Origin: Neoconidiobolus thromboides FSU 785
Lineage: Eukaryota > Entomophthoromycota > Entomophthoromycetes > Entomophthorales > Neoconidiobolaceae
Direction of reading: 5' to 3'
NCBI GenBank assembly: GCA_025603075.1
Contig: MU626460.1
Coordinates: 1-34,675 of the forward strand
Length of the DNA: 34,675 bases
The number at the start of each line of letters is the position of its first letter. The first letter of the stretch is position 1. Of the stretch, positions 19,865 through 31,569 are shown one piece after another. Position numbers and translations under genes: made by a program. Below the pieces are notes generated by a model that searched no databases, was not told the origin of the DNA, and worked only from the letters and a program-made list of their open reading frames with translations.

Positions 19865-21511
19865 ATGAATTATAATGAAGACAAAAGTAAGAGGTAGTAA
19901 ATCGAAAATGAAATTACTAATATTTTTGATTTATTAAAAGAGATTCAACCAAAGGATCACCTTCAGTTAAAGTAAGTCAAATTCCATTAACAGTGTTATA
20001 GAGATTAAACATAAATATTAATAAATAGTAACAATAAAAACAAATTGTCACTACAATGGAAACAAAAGCCAAGTACAATATTGATAGTAAAAAAACCAAA
20101 CGATAAACAAACGGATGAGGCATTATTAGAGATGGTTGAGTAAATACTATTAATAATCCCAAAAGAATAATATTTAGTTAAATGTTCACAAAACCAGCTG
20201 GCTAAATCAACAAAAATCATATAATATTATCATTGAACCACATAATAAGCCTGAGGTGATAGAAAAGTTGAAAGAAGTAACTGTTTTTAATCATGGTAAA
20301 TTCAAATTTAATATTTTTTATAACTATTATAATTGGATATAATCCTACTTAAAGAAACATGGAAAGGATTGAAAGACCAAGTAGACATGGTAATAACCTT
20401 AGGTGGAGATGGTTCTCTATTGCATGTATCTTCTTTATTTAATCAAACGGTGCCTCCTATCATCTCCTTTTCTATGGGTACGTTGGGCTTTTTATTGCCA
20501 TTTCGTAAGATTTATGTTGCTTTGCTATTCAAATTAATCATGAATATTTATTTAGACATCAAGAACTATAAGTCAGATCTAGAAAATTTTATTAATGGCA
20601 AAATTCAACTTATAAAGCGAGATCGTTTAGCTTGCTCTTTTTTAGATAGTGATAATCAACCCAAATTATTCTCATGGACTGGGGAATCAAGTGGTAATTT
20701 AAACTATATTTGAGATAAGATATTATATCAACACTACTGCTCTATTCTATTTAAATAGACAAAATTCATATAGTGAATGAAATCAATTTACATCGAGGTA
20801 TTTATCCACATTTAACAAGTATAAATTGTTATGTTGATGATTTATATTTAACCAACGGAGTAGTAATATTAATATTTTTTAATTCATAATTACTATACTA
20901 ACAAACCCAAGGCTGACGGGTATATTAAATTATAATAATTTAAATAAACTTAAATTTAAAATTATTTAGTATAATGATTTCTACGCCTACTGGTAGTACC
21001 GCTTACTCTTTATCCGCTGGTAATATAATGAATTATTTGATAGTAATAATATGATGTAATACTGTTATTCTTTTTATTAGGCGGTCCTATTATTCATCCA
21101 ATGGTAGCTTGTTTATTATTAACTCCTATATGCCCAAGGTCACTGTCGTTTAGGCCAGTAGTCTTACCTTCTACTAGTAAAATTACTTTAAAAGTAAGCT
21201 TTTATCATTTTATTACAACGTTAGTTAATTTGAAATCTTTAAGGTTCATCCAGAGTCTAGAACACATACTCAAATCTCATTGGACGGTAGACAAATTGGT
21301 ACCTTAAATTATAACGAGTTAGTAAATGTAAATAATAATTTAATTTAATTTAATTGATAATATAAAAATACTAATAATCAAAAATAAATAGATAACGATA
21401 TCAGATTATCCTTTATTTTCAGCTAATAGAATAGGGTTAGGTGAAGATTGGACACATGATATCAATCGATTATTAAAATGGAATCAAAGTTTTTCAATTT
21501 TTTCCAAATAA
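19865..21511 (+). CDS. ATP-NAD kinase (Utr1/Pos5 family)
   Basis: Twelve exons: 19865-19886, 19941-19971, 20029-20139, 20198-20295, 20355-20504, 20556-20693, 20759-20862, 20912-20919, 20970-21019, 21081-21193, 21244-21321, 21392-21511. They join to 340 aa with all phases consistent. Family landmarks appear in order: TILIVKKP, the substrate-loop motif LGGDGS with GGDG at 104-107, PPIISFSMGTLGFLLPF, KRDRLACSF, HIVNEINLHRG, the NAD-binding STPTGSTAYSLSAGG (225-239), and LTPICPRSLSFRPVVLP. The enzyme phosphorylates NAD to NADP and supplies cytosolic or mitochondrial NADPH metabolism. The first exon codes for only seven residues, and no strong mitochondrial presequence is visible. Exon 8 is only 8 nt. 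The donor of exon 7 could alternatively lie 3 nt earlier (one Val fewer). Confidence 0.9.
20912..20919 (+). other. 8-nt microexon of the NAD kinase gene
   Basis: GCTGACGG lies between an intron ending TACTAACAAACCCAAG, a perfect TACTAAC branch site 9 nt before the acceptor, and a donor GTATAT. It supplies Ala-Asp and two bases of Gly, the ADG that precedes ISTPTGSTAYS in NAD kinases. Omitting it would break the frame. Confidence 0.82.
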
Positions 21512-21518
21512 ATCAACG

Positions 21519-22588
21519 TTAAACCTCATCATCATCATCTACTAACATAGGTCCACCACCTGTTTGATTTAAATGAGAATAACCATTAGAATTTCGATTT
21601 CTATTAAATAAATTTTTAAATGTATCAATTATTTTGACTAATATTATGATACTCATATCCTAACAAAATATTAATATAAACATAAAACTATTATTTTTTA
21701 TAACTGTTACCTTGACAAAATCATAAATATTGTACCAAAACTCGTAATTGGGTATTTGTTGTAATCCTTGTTTTTTCATTACAAATCGATTATATAATAT
21801 TCCTCCCAAAAGATAAACTGTAACAATCACTGTAATTATAGTCCAAATAATGGAGGCACCGCCACCAGTACTACTATTGTTGCTATTACCAGGTGTTTTT
21901 TGGCCATCCTTGTCAAGTGGACAAGCGTGTATGCTTTTAATTTCAAACTGATATTGGCATTTTAAATAATCGCCTAAAAACTCGACAACTGGCTAACAAA
22001 ATCAATACATCTAAATAATAAAACAATTGTTATATTACCTCGTCCTTGGCATTAGTATCACAAGTAAAAATAAGTTTACTATTGATACGATTGACATCAA
22101 TATCTTCACAATTATCACCGTTTTTATATTCTAAGATTACATGGCCACCTTTTTTATACAACTTTTTATCAACTTTTCTATTTAAATTAAACAAAGATAA
22201 AAAAACCAAACTCAAAAGCAAAAAATAGCAATTACCCTAAAGAAACCGATTTACCATCTTTTTCGGGCAATAAAATAGCACCAACAGTATCAGGTTCCAT
22301 CAAACCAGATTTAGCGTAATTGATATTGTTACATATATTTAGCTTAAAACTCATTTCTTTTTCTTCATGATCTGGGTCCGCTTCTACTTTCAAAGTGTAA
22401 TCACTAGTTCAGTTAGTTAATGTTCATTTTTTAAATCTTGTTCAAAATTACTCTTTCTTCTTAATGAGCTTTGTTAGATCATAAACCACCTTTCCGTCCT
22501 TATCCTTTATTTGACATTCGTCGCTGTCCTTACAGTTGATATATAGAATAGTGAATATCAATAGTAATATGTAGTTGATAAGTTTCAT
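21519..22588 (-). CDS. Atg27/mannose-6-phosphate-receptor-like type I membrane protein
   Basis: Five exons (22452-22588, 22236-22403, 22039-22177, 21711-21992, 21519-21659) join to 288 aa. A signal peptide covers about residues 1-19 (KLINYILLLIFTILYIN). A lumenal domain with paired cysteines follows and has MRH-fold features: DGKVVYDLTKL, FKLNICNN, GGHVILEYKNGDNC, INSKLIFTCD and YQFEIKSIHACP. A Ser/Asn/Gly linker leads to one membrane span at about 194-214. The cytosolic tail contains IPNYEFW and ends in an acidic DDDDEV. Relatives cycle between Golgi, endosome and vacuole as sorting receptors (Mrl1) or autophagy factors (Atg27); I cannot choose between them. The stop codon is only 7 bp from that of the convergent NAD kinase gene. 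Confidence 0.85.
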
Positions 22589-23241
22589 TTTTGATAAAAA
22601 AGCAAGTAGTTGAATTTTTCAAAGAGTTATTATAGTTTGGAATAAATTGAACTAATCATTCAACTTGTTTATCCGTTTTTATTGGCTTTAATTTTTTTTT
22701 TTCTAAAATTATCTTATCTCACTTATGCTTTTATGATGTGGCAGTTTTTTTGGTTTGATGCCAAGCTTGACTTTAGAACTAATAATAGACAAAAATTATC
22801 GCTTTGGAAGCTTTTGGGTAGTATTAATGTTATATAAATATCAAATGTTACTTATTTCTAAAGAACAATACAATATATTATTAATAAATATAACGTCATC
22901 TATAATAAAGTGGGACTATTACCTTAAGTTATGGCTATATTGCTTTTAGTAGGGCTGTTTTAAAAACAGGTACAATAAACATAAATTCGAGTCATAAAAT
23001 TTTAAATGTAATACAATTAAGCATCAAATTTTTTTTGCAAATTCAATATAAAATCTTTTATCATTTTAAACTATGTAAAATAAACGCATACGATATACAG
23101 AGTTTATAATAGAATGGTTAAAAAATCGAAATGCCAATATTTAAATGTCAGCATTACAACCCTTCTAATTAAAAGGCTAAACTAGTTTTTCACAATAGCA
23201 CTAATATATTCATTTACGCTTACTGCTATTAGTTACTTTAT
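22589..23241. other. Spacer upstream of the receptor-like gene
   Basis: About 650 bp, AT-rich. A 64-codon frame at 22755-22949 has no recognisable content and looks like chance or decay. It contains the promoter of the minus-strand membrane-protein gene. Confidence 0.5.
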
Positions 23242-24950
23242 TTGATATCAAAAACCAACAATATTGAGGAAACTTATTTAATACTGGTCAATTATAAAAA
23301 CTCCATTTTCTGTAAAACTTTTAAAAGTCGATTAGCTTTATTTATGATTAAAGGTCATATTTACATACATTTATCCAATGGGTTGTTATATCATTTAACA
23401 GTGTCTAATCCCAAAATCATAGTGTGAACGATCATTTAAGAGTTACGAAGTATATTGATCCCTCTATTTCTTCAATTAGCTTTAAAGGGAGTTTAAAATT
23501 TCAATTTTTATTCGATATCCTTTTAGTGAGAGTATTTTAATATTTGGATCCGATCAAGTTATCTGATTTGTGCTTTTTACAAATAGTTGTTTCAATTAAT
23601 AACCTAATTTGTAAGAAAGCACTCAGCACATTTAGTTTATAGCTTTCAAAAATATAGTCATTATCAACAAAGCTTTATTAAGGAATATGTATTGTCGATA
23701 AAGTATATGAGTTTAAATAACCAAACTATCAACTATATAAATTTCTGCTCAAATTTAGTATCTATTTATCATAAAAATACATCTAATAACCATTATATTA
23801 TCATTAATGATAACAATGTTAATAATGATAATCATTTTAAAATAGAAATGAAATCGCCAAAGTTAAGAAAAATAGTTATGTTTTCTTTTAATCATTTAGG
23901 CGATTTGAAGATATTCAAAGATGATATAAATCAACTTGAAATGTTAAATACTATTATTTATGATTGAAGTATTAAATATATTATTAGGGATTTGAACTCA
24001 GATAACTTAAAGCTGTTTAGAATACATTCATACTATAGATGAAACCTTGAGGGGTTTTATATTATTAAGATAATATTCATTAAATTGAAGGTACTGGATT
24101 TGCTATTGGAAGACTCTACCATATCTTCTACTAAAGTTAATTTTATTACAAACTTTTGGTCTAGTTTAAAAACAAAAGTCGAAGAAAAAAACAACAGTAA
24201 TATTAGATGCATTGATAGTTTAAAGCAATAAAGGAATATTAGGTTGCAGGCGGGTGAACTCATACCTTTATATTAATAGAATCGAATACAATAGTATAGG
24301 ATTGATTAAATATGACAACTTTATTAGTTCAGATTCATTTAATCCCTATTATGTAGTTAATAATGATTTTCGAATTTTAGACCTTATAAGAGTTTTATGT
24401 TTGCGGTTTAACAATGCTCTTATTAAATTTGTTTTCTACTATCATCTATACAGATTATTTATCTTACAAATTGATACTGTAATATCAAGGAATGTTAATA
24501 GATCTTAATATAAATACTAGCAACCCCTTTAAAGATGGCTTTAGTCTATCTAAATATATAGTTTTAAAATAAAGCAAACTTAGTTCAATATAAACTATTT
24601 TTAAAGAATTCTTCTATCCCTTAGCTTCCTTTCTGAACCTTGAAATATTCGAAGTCAAAAGACTCAATTTACAGCTGTAATACAAAAAACAATCTATACT
24701 TAGTATCGTATTTACTTTTGATATGGATTGACGTTTTTATACTAAATTAGAAGATAGTTCAATGTTTGACCTATATGTGATTATAACTGAACATTTTCAA
24801 CTATTATTTAAGGTTTGGTTTATACACTTTTTAGTATATTACACTAGTCAGTGTTTTCTAATACTGTATTTTATAAGTTAGATGTCCATAAAAGTAAATA
24901 TATGCATTTAAAATATCACTATAAGAAGAAAATAGGTAGTAATGATTTAA
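23242..24950 (+). pseudogene. Decayed leucine-rich protein gene (possible LRR/F-box-like)
   Basis: A coding-like signal runs through this stretch but no intact frame does. From 23692 one frame continues for about 540 bp interrupted only by two TGA and a final TAA. It gives leucine-rich-repeat-like phrases such as KSPKLRKIVMFSFNHLGDLK, NSDNLKLFRIHS and FIKLKVLDLLLEDS. Near 24600 another frame gives PLASFLNLEIFEVKRLNLQ. Fragments at 23242-23427 and 24254-24508 are similar in composition. I read it as a relic of a leucine-rich-repeat protein, of the type often found with F-boxes in fungi; no F-box is visible. Boundaries are approximate. Confidence 0.45.
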
Positions 24951-24985
24951 TTTTATTACAATAAATAATAAAGATAAACTAATAG

Positions 24986-25737
24986 TCAAGGGCTGAAATG
25001 CTCTTCAGGAAACTTAAAATCTTTGGGTTTCTTAAGCTCTATCTTTTTAGTATGAACATCCTTGTTTATAAGCTCAGTCTTAGCAATTTTTTCTGCCTTG
25101 TCTACAGTAACTTAATTAGATGTTCCATTGTATTTGGCTAAATAATTTACAAAGTTTTGTTCTTGAATTTTGCCTGTTTCTATTTCTTCATTAGATGAAG
25201 GGGCGTCATTTTTAGCAACGACTGAAGCACCTCATAAGGAACCACCGATAGCCTATTTATCCTCTGAAAGTAAAGGAATAGAAAAGCCATTAGGAGCATA
25301 AATCATACCAGATGAGCAATATTAGTAAGGAAGATAAATACATCAGATCCTTGACCGCCATGTTGAGTTTAAGTAGAAGCAAAGATACCTTCGAATTTAT
25401 CATTCAAAACACCACTCACCCGCGATTCATTACATGAATCAATGAAATCTTTAATTCTAGCTGAAATGATCCTAAAACGAGCTGGGAAGTCAAACAAAAT
25501 GCTATCAACTTCTTTATGTAAATCTGGAGTAACAACTGGTATATACGGTTTTACTAGAACTTATATTTTATCCAACGCTTCTTCAAATGAAATTTTAGGA
25601 ATTTAATAAAGGGTTATTTCAACTTTTTCTTCTTTATCTGCTCCTTTTTTAATAGCTTCTGTAAGCTTATAAACGTAAGAGTAAGTTGAATAATATACAA
25701 TGAAAAGTTTTGGTTTTTTAGGGGCGATTATTTCTCG
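24986..25737 (-). pseudogene. WrbA/Pst2-like NAD(P)H:quinone oxidoreductase pseudogene
   Basis: Translation of the minus strand shows an almost full-length flavodoxin-like WrbA protein. KPKLFIVYYSTYSYVYKL is the FMN phosphate-binding start, followed by KPYIPVVTPDLHKEVDS, FPARFRIISARIKDFID, KFEGIFAST, TQHGGQGSDVFIFLTNIAH and, after a frame change, MIYAPNGFSIPLLSED and GASVVAKNDAP. It is broken by TAA where family members have Gln after ITLY, TAA after DKI, TAA after FAST, a frameshift after NIAH, then TAG, TGA and TAA. Family residues such as the GH of YSTYGH are also lost. Intact homologues are cytosolic two-electron quinone reductases that bind FMN. The many independent lesions make a sequencing error unlikely. 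Confidence 0.85.
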
Positions 25738-25825
25738 GTTTACTGTTTTGTTTCTTCATTTTGTAATTTATGTTTAATTTTGTGTTTATTCTACCATTGT
25801 TTAATCTCTATATAACTTTTAATTA

Positions 25826-25927
25826 CATTTGGGGATATTTTTTCGATTTCATTATTTTTCCATTTTTAAGCACTATTTGAGTGAAAAATTGTTAGTGAAA
25901 TTCCTAAACACAAAAAAATATCTATAT
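25826..25927 (+). mobile_element. MITE-like repeat, copy 6
   Basis: It starts CATTTGGGGATATTTTTTCG, contains the core CATTTTTAAGCACTATTTGA and ends CACAAAAAAATATCTATAT. Both ends are somewhat diverged. Confidence 0.82.
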
Positions 25928-26322
25928 TTGTTTTATACTTTTATGACCATTTTGATTATTAATTTAGCTTTGGGATTTAGAATTTATTGAGTACAATTAT
26001 AATTATCTGGCCTTGGGATTCACTTATAGATTGATGATAAATCGACCAACAAGTCACCCTTTATTGGATGTAAATTGAGTTTTTTGAGTGTAATATTGTA
26101 CTTGAAGTTAATAGTAGCTAATTTAAAGCTATTTTAAGAGAACTGCAGTCAGTTTAACAACAATTTTTAAAATTAAATATTTATTTAGGCAGTATTAAAA
26201 CCCAATCCTTAGATTTCAGCTAAAATTAAGCTAAATATTTGCTCTTAAATCAGCAGTTAAGTAAGTAGTAATTCTCTTGAATTAGCTGTAAGATTCAGTA
26301 GAACTAACGGGAATTATAACAG

Positions 26323-26425
26323 TATATAGGGATGTATTTTTGTGTTTAAAAATTTTACTGATAATTTTTCCACTCAAATAGCACTTAAAAGATAGAAAAA
26401 GTGAAGCCAAAAAAAACACCTTCAA
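26323..26425 (-). mobile_element. MITE-like repeat, copy 7 (inverted)
   Basis: On the plus strand it starts TATATAGGGATGTATTTTTG and shows the reverse complement of the core (CCACTCAAATAGCACTTAAA), ending AAAAAAAACACCTTCAAA. It is in the opposite orientation to copies 1-6. Confidence 0.85.
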
Positions 26426-26473
26426 ATCTTTTTTAATAAATTTATTTATTTATTTCGTTTTATACAACTAGGG

Positions 26474-27913
<1,440 letters not shown>

Positions 27914-29218
27914 ATTTTTTATCCTGTAATACTGAAATTTTAATTTAATCTTTATATATATTTTATTATCACGATGCGAATTAATTGATTGGTAATATGA
28001 ACTTGATTGTTGTATTCTTAAATAGTTTAAACATTACTTTTTCATAGTTGTGTATTTTGATTTATAATATATTGCTAATTTGTGAGACTATTCCATTTTC
28101 TATTAAACAGAGCATAATAATTATCTTTAACTATTAAGATAATCAATTTGTTAGGAAAGGTATTATTGCTCTTATATCAATAAGAAACTACCCTGTTGCC
28201 TTTCAAAATTGATTGTTCAATTGTTATTTTAACATGAAGTATATTAATCACTTTAAAAATATTTCTATGATAATATGTACATGCTTTTAATTAATTGTCT
28301 AAAAATATTTTGACTGTTCAAATATAAGACCCACTAATTACTATTATTAATAATAAATTAATCCACAAATGAATATACCTTTTAGCATTTTTTAAAAAAT
28401 GGTAATTAAATTTATCAAATTGTGATTACATAATAAGTATTAATTATGCTTTCATACATTCAAATGCCTTATTAATATTCTACAGATGATGAATAATATA
28501 TCGCTAATTAAATATTAGTTTGATATTTTAGTAATATCTTAGTTATTTGTAAATTGATTATTCAGGTTTAAAAAAAATGCTATTCTTTTTGATTAAATGT
28601 AAAACTATAAAAGATGATGTATCAAATAAATTCTATTTATATGACACTAAGGCATTGTAGACCTATCCTTGGTAAATGATATAGCTATATGGTCATTCTT
28701 TACTATATATACTCCTCTTATATACATCATTGTTTTTTACAGACAAAAATAGGAATTTGAGTGTTGAGAAAAATGACAAAGAATTCAAATATAAAGGGAA
28801 TGAATTTTATACTAATAATATATCGAACTGGTTTGTACTTATGACCAAATATCGACCTTTTATCTACGAAGTTTTTTAAAATAGTATTAGTTTTAACTTA
28901 CAATAATTAGCTATAGCATTATAGTATTAATTTATATTTCAAAGGATGCAGGTGTGGAATTAAACTGTTTTAATATTTATGTAATTGTGTTTCTTAATCT
29001 TTAATTGATAGTTGCTATCAAGTAACTAAAGAGCAAAGCATAAATAAAATATAATGCTGGAATAAAAAAATAAAAACAAGGGAGCATTTTAAATAGTTAT
29101 ATCTTGGTTATATATAAAATATAGCTCCATAATAAACTCTTGAGGTTATGAACTCATATTTCAAATTATAGGCAAGTTATACACAATATGAAAATTTAAG
29201 TGTTTATGCTTAAAGGTT

Positions 29219-29257
29219 GCTAAAGTAGTTGGCATTGGTACCAACTGCTACTTTAGC
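29219..29257. repeat. Hairpin-forming inverted repeat
   Basis: GCTAAAGTAG pairs with CTACTTTAGC over 10 bp and is extended inward by TTGG/CCAA with a short bulge, around a ~10-nt loop. It is unrelated to the MITE-like family and could be the remnant of another small palindromic element. Confidence 0.7.
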
Positions 29258-29280
29258 TTCTTGCTTGATTATTTAAGCTA

Positions 29281-29385
29281 TATATGGGAATAAATTTTTT
29301 TAAAGAATTTTACTAGCAATTTTTCCACTCAAGTAGTACCTAAAAAATGAAAAAAGTGATGAAACCAAAAAAATATTTCTATATA
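29281..29385 (-). mobile_element. MITE-like repeat, copy 8 (inverted)
   Basis: On the plus strand it starts TATATGGGAATAAATTTTTT, includes the reversed core (TTTTCCACTCAAGTAGTACC) and ends AAAAAATATTTCTATATAG. The terminal inverted repeat is recognisable. Confidence 0.82.
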
Positions 29386-29586
29386 GTTTGTTATTCTCAC
29401 ATATGGCCTTTCTTACTGTAATAAAAATAGCATCTCTGATTGTGATAACTAATGTGTACACTATAAGCTGAAAATTAAAACTGATAAATTAAATTGAAGA
29501 TTTATAAATCAACATGATTCTTTAGTACTGGAAATTCGTTAGTGATTGTCTTTATGATAATATACTATAAACTTATAGAATACAGC

Positions 29587-29686
29587 AATTGAGGTATTTT
29601 TTTTGACTTCACTTTTTCCATTTTTTTAAGCGCTATTTGAGCAGAAAAATTGCTAGTAAAATTCTCAAAAAAATCATTCCTAATTG
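29587..29686 (+). mobile_element. MITE-like repeat, copy 9
   Basis: It starts AATTGAGGTATTTTTTTTGA, contains TTTAAGCGCTATTTGAGCAG and ends AAAAATCATTCCTAATT. Here AATT replaces TATA at both outer ends, so the outer bases still pair. It lies 150 bp upstream of MVD1. Confidence 0.8.
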
Positions 29687-29836
29687 TTCTTGTTCAAATT
29701 ACATTAATTTTGTAAATCAATTTTCGGCATGTAAATTTAGAAATTAATTAGCCAATAAAATTCAACTTTGGAATCGACCCATATATAATATGAGGATAAA
29801 AGTTAAATTAAAATTAAATAGCCATCTGTTTTAAAA

Positions 29837-31066
29837 ATGAGTATAATTAAGGAGGTAACTTGCACTGCACCAGTTAATATTGCCGTAGTTAAGTACTGGG
29901 GAAAAAGAGATGAAAAATTAATTTTACCAACCAATTCTTCATTATCATGTACTTTATCTCAAGACCAACTTCAAACCAAAACTTCAATTTCGGCAAGTTC
30001 AACTTTTACTGAAGATAAACTATGGTTGAACGGTAAAGAAGAAGACACTAAAAATTCGGCCCGTTTACAAAATTGTTTAAAAGAAACTCGTCGTTTGAGA
30101 AAAGAATATGAAGACTCTTTAACTTCAAAAGGTGAACAAGTTGAACAGCTTTCAAACCTAAAAATTCATGCTGCTTCTGTCAATAACTTTCCAACAGCAG
30201 CTGGTTTGGCTTCTTCCGCATCAGGTTATGCTTGTTTTGTTTACTCACTTTGTAAATTATTCGAGATTCCTATTACAGTATCTGAAATGTCTCGTATTGC
30301 TAGAGTTGGCTCAGGCTCTGCTTGTCGTTCCCTTTTTGGTGGATTTGTAGCGTGGGAAATGGGTGTCAAAGAAGATGGCTCAGATTCTCAAGCAGTACAA
30401 ATAGCCCCAGAAACCCATTGGCCAGAGTTAGAAGCTTTAATTGTGGTTGTTTCTGATGCAAAAAAAGCCACAAGTAGTACTACTGGAATGCAAACCACAG
30501 TTAAAACATCTGAATTATTAAAACATCGTATTGAGAATGTAGTGCCTAAGCATATGGATCAAATTTCTAAAGCTATTCTCGATAAAGATTTTGAAACCTT
30601 TGCTACAATCACTATGAAAGATTCTAATCAATTCCACGCCGTTTGTTTAGATACTTATCCACCAATTTGTTATCTTAATGATGTATCCAAAGCCATTATT
30701 AATTTAATAACAGCTTATAATCAAGGAGAAGGAGGAATAAAGGCAGCTTATACTTATGACGCTGGGCCAAACGCAGTAATTTATGCACCTCGCTCACAAA
30801 TGAAAGAATTAGTACAGATGATATCTTATTATTTCCCATCATCTAGCCCTGGTGCTTATTTTCCAGACCCATCAAATCTTCTTGGAGGCAAAAAAGTGGA
30901 CGAAGTAAAATTAGAAGACTTACCAAGTGAAGTACAAAAAGTCATTCCAGTTTACCCAATTGGGTCAGTTACCAGATTAATTCATACCTCTCTTGGAGAT
31001 GGGCCTCGTATTTTAGATAACGCTGAATCGCTTTTAGATAACCAAGGCTTACCAAAAGGTCTATAA
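29837..31066 (+). CDS. MVD1: Mevalonate diphosphate decarboxylase
   Basis: Intronless, 409 aa, close to the ~400 aa usual for fungi. It is a GHMP-fold enzyme that converts mevalonate 5-diphosphate to isopentenyl diphosphate using ATP, the last step of the mevalonate route to sterols, dolichol and prenyl groups. Signatures are NIAVVKYWGKRDEKLILPTN at 14-33, the phosphate-binding NNFPTAAGLASSASGYACF at 116-134, RVGSGSACRSLFGGFVAWE at 156-174, and AYTYDAGPNAVIY with the catalytic Asp at 308. The ATG at 29837 gives the family start (VTCTAPVNIAVVKYWG). Codon use is less AT-biased than in its neighbours, as expected for a well-expressed gene. Repeat copy 9 lies in the upstream region. Confidence 0.98.
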   Translation: MSIIKEVTCTAPVNIAVVKYWGKRDEKLILPTNSSLSCTLSQDQLQTKTSISASSTFTEDKLWLNGKEEDTKNSARLQNCLKETRRLRKEYEDSLTSKGEQVEQLSNLKIHAASVNNFPTAAGLASSASGYACFVYSLCKLFEIPITVSEMSRIARVGSGSACRSLFGGFVAWEMGVKEDGSDSQAVQIAPETHWPELEALIVVVSDAKKATSSTTGMQTTVKTSELLKHRIENVVPKHMDQISKAILDKDFETFATITMKDSNQFHAVCLDTYPPICYLNDVSKAIINLITAYNQGEGGIKAAYTYDAGPNAVIYAPRSQMKELVQMISYYFPSSSPGAYFPDPSNLLGGKKVDEVKLEDLPSEVQKVIPVYPIGSVTRLIHTSLGDGPRILDNAESLLDNQGLPKGL

Positions 31067-31569
31067 GCTACAAAAGTAAAACTTAATATAATTAATATTT
31101 TGTATATCTTGAATATAATAACTGTGTCATTTTTTTCCATTTTTTTTTTAAAATATTAAATTTAATGGGCAAATGGAACAGGTTGAACTTTAAAATTGAA
31201 AACTTCTCAAACTTTTTGAGTCAAGGAAAGGTTGAGTTGGACAATTAAAATAGTTGAAAGCCTTTAAATATTAAACATAGTACATGATAATGAAGATTAA
31301 TATAAAAAATCTACGGTATTAAATCCCTAAATTTAAGCTGCACTTGTTGTATTTTTATTATAGCGCATATTCTATTTTTTAATCCCATAAGCACCTTTAA
31401 ATAGCAAAAAATGTGCTGAACTTTGCTCCATATTTTTAATCACCTTTTTCAGCTAAAATTCACCTATAAAATTCGCCCTTTTTTGATAATGATATGTAAG
31501 CAATATAATTGGGCCATAAACAAAAAGGAATAAGGAGCACCAACTATTGTTTTTTCTTTCAATATAAAA
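31067..31569. other. Spacer between MVD1 and the SNAPC1-like gene
   Basis: About 500 bp, AT-rich, with T-rich runs after the MVD1 stop that may serve in 3'-end formation. No repeat copy or RNA gene is recognised. Confidence 0.5.

Larger units (their letters stand above)
25738..26473. other. Spacer with two repeat copies
   Basis: About 735 bp between the flavoprotein pseudogene and the Old Yellow Enzyme gene. Apart from repeat copies 6 and 7 I see only AT-rich sequence. Copy 7 ends about 48 bp beyond the OYE stop codon. Confidence 0.55.
27914..29836. other. 1.9-kb gene-free region between OYE and MVD1
   Basis: Divergent intergenic region, very AT-rich. It holds a hairpin and repeat copies 8 and 9, listed separately. 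A 46-codon open stretch at 28742-28879 shows no recognisable motif and has no start codon. The rest shows nothing I can support. Confidence 0.6.

Noticed and set aside
19887-19940. In-frame TAG TAA near the NAD kinase start as a disabling lesion
   Set aside because: Both stops fall in a 54-nt GTAAGA...AAAAG intron containing TACTAAT; the flanking exons join in phase.
20005-20220. Hydrophobic minus-strand frames over the start of the NAD kinase gene
   Set aside because: They are reverse-strand readings of AT-rich introns and exons of the kinase gene; T-rich sequence naturally translates as hydrophobic.
22735-22775. Possible tenth MITE-like copy (GGCAGTTTTTTTGGTTTGATGCC)
   Set aside because: Only the T-run resembles the family; the core and the right end are absent.
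30168-30350. 60-aa frame inside MVD1
   Set aside because: Out-of-frame shadow of a highly conserved enzyme.
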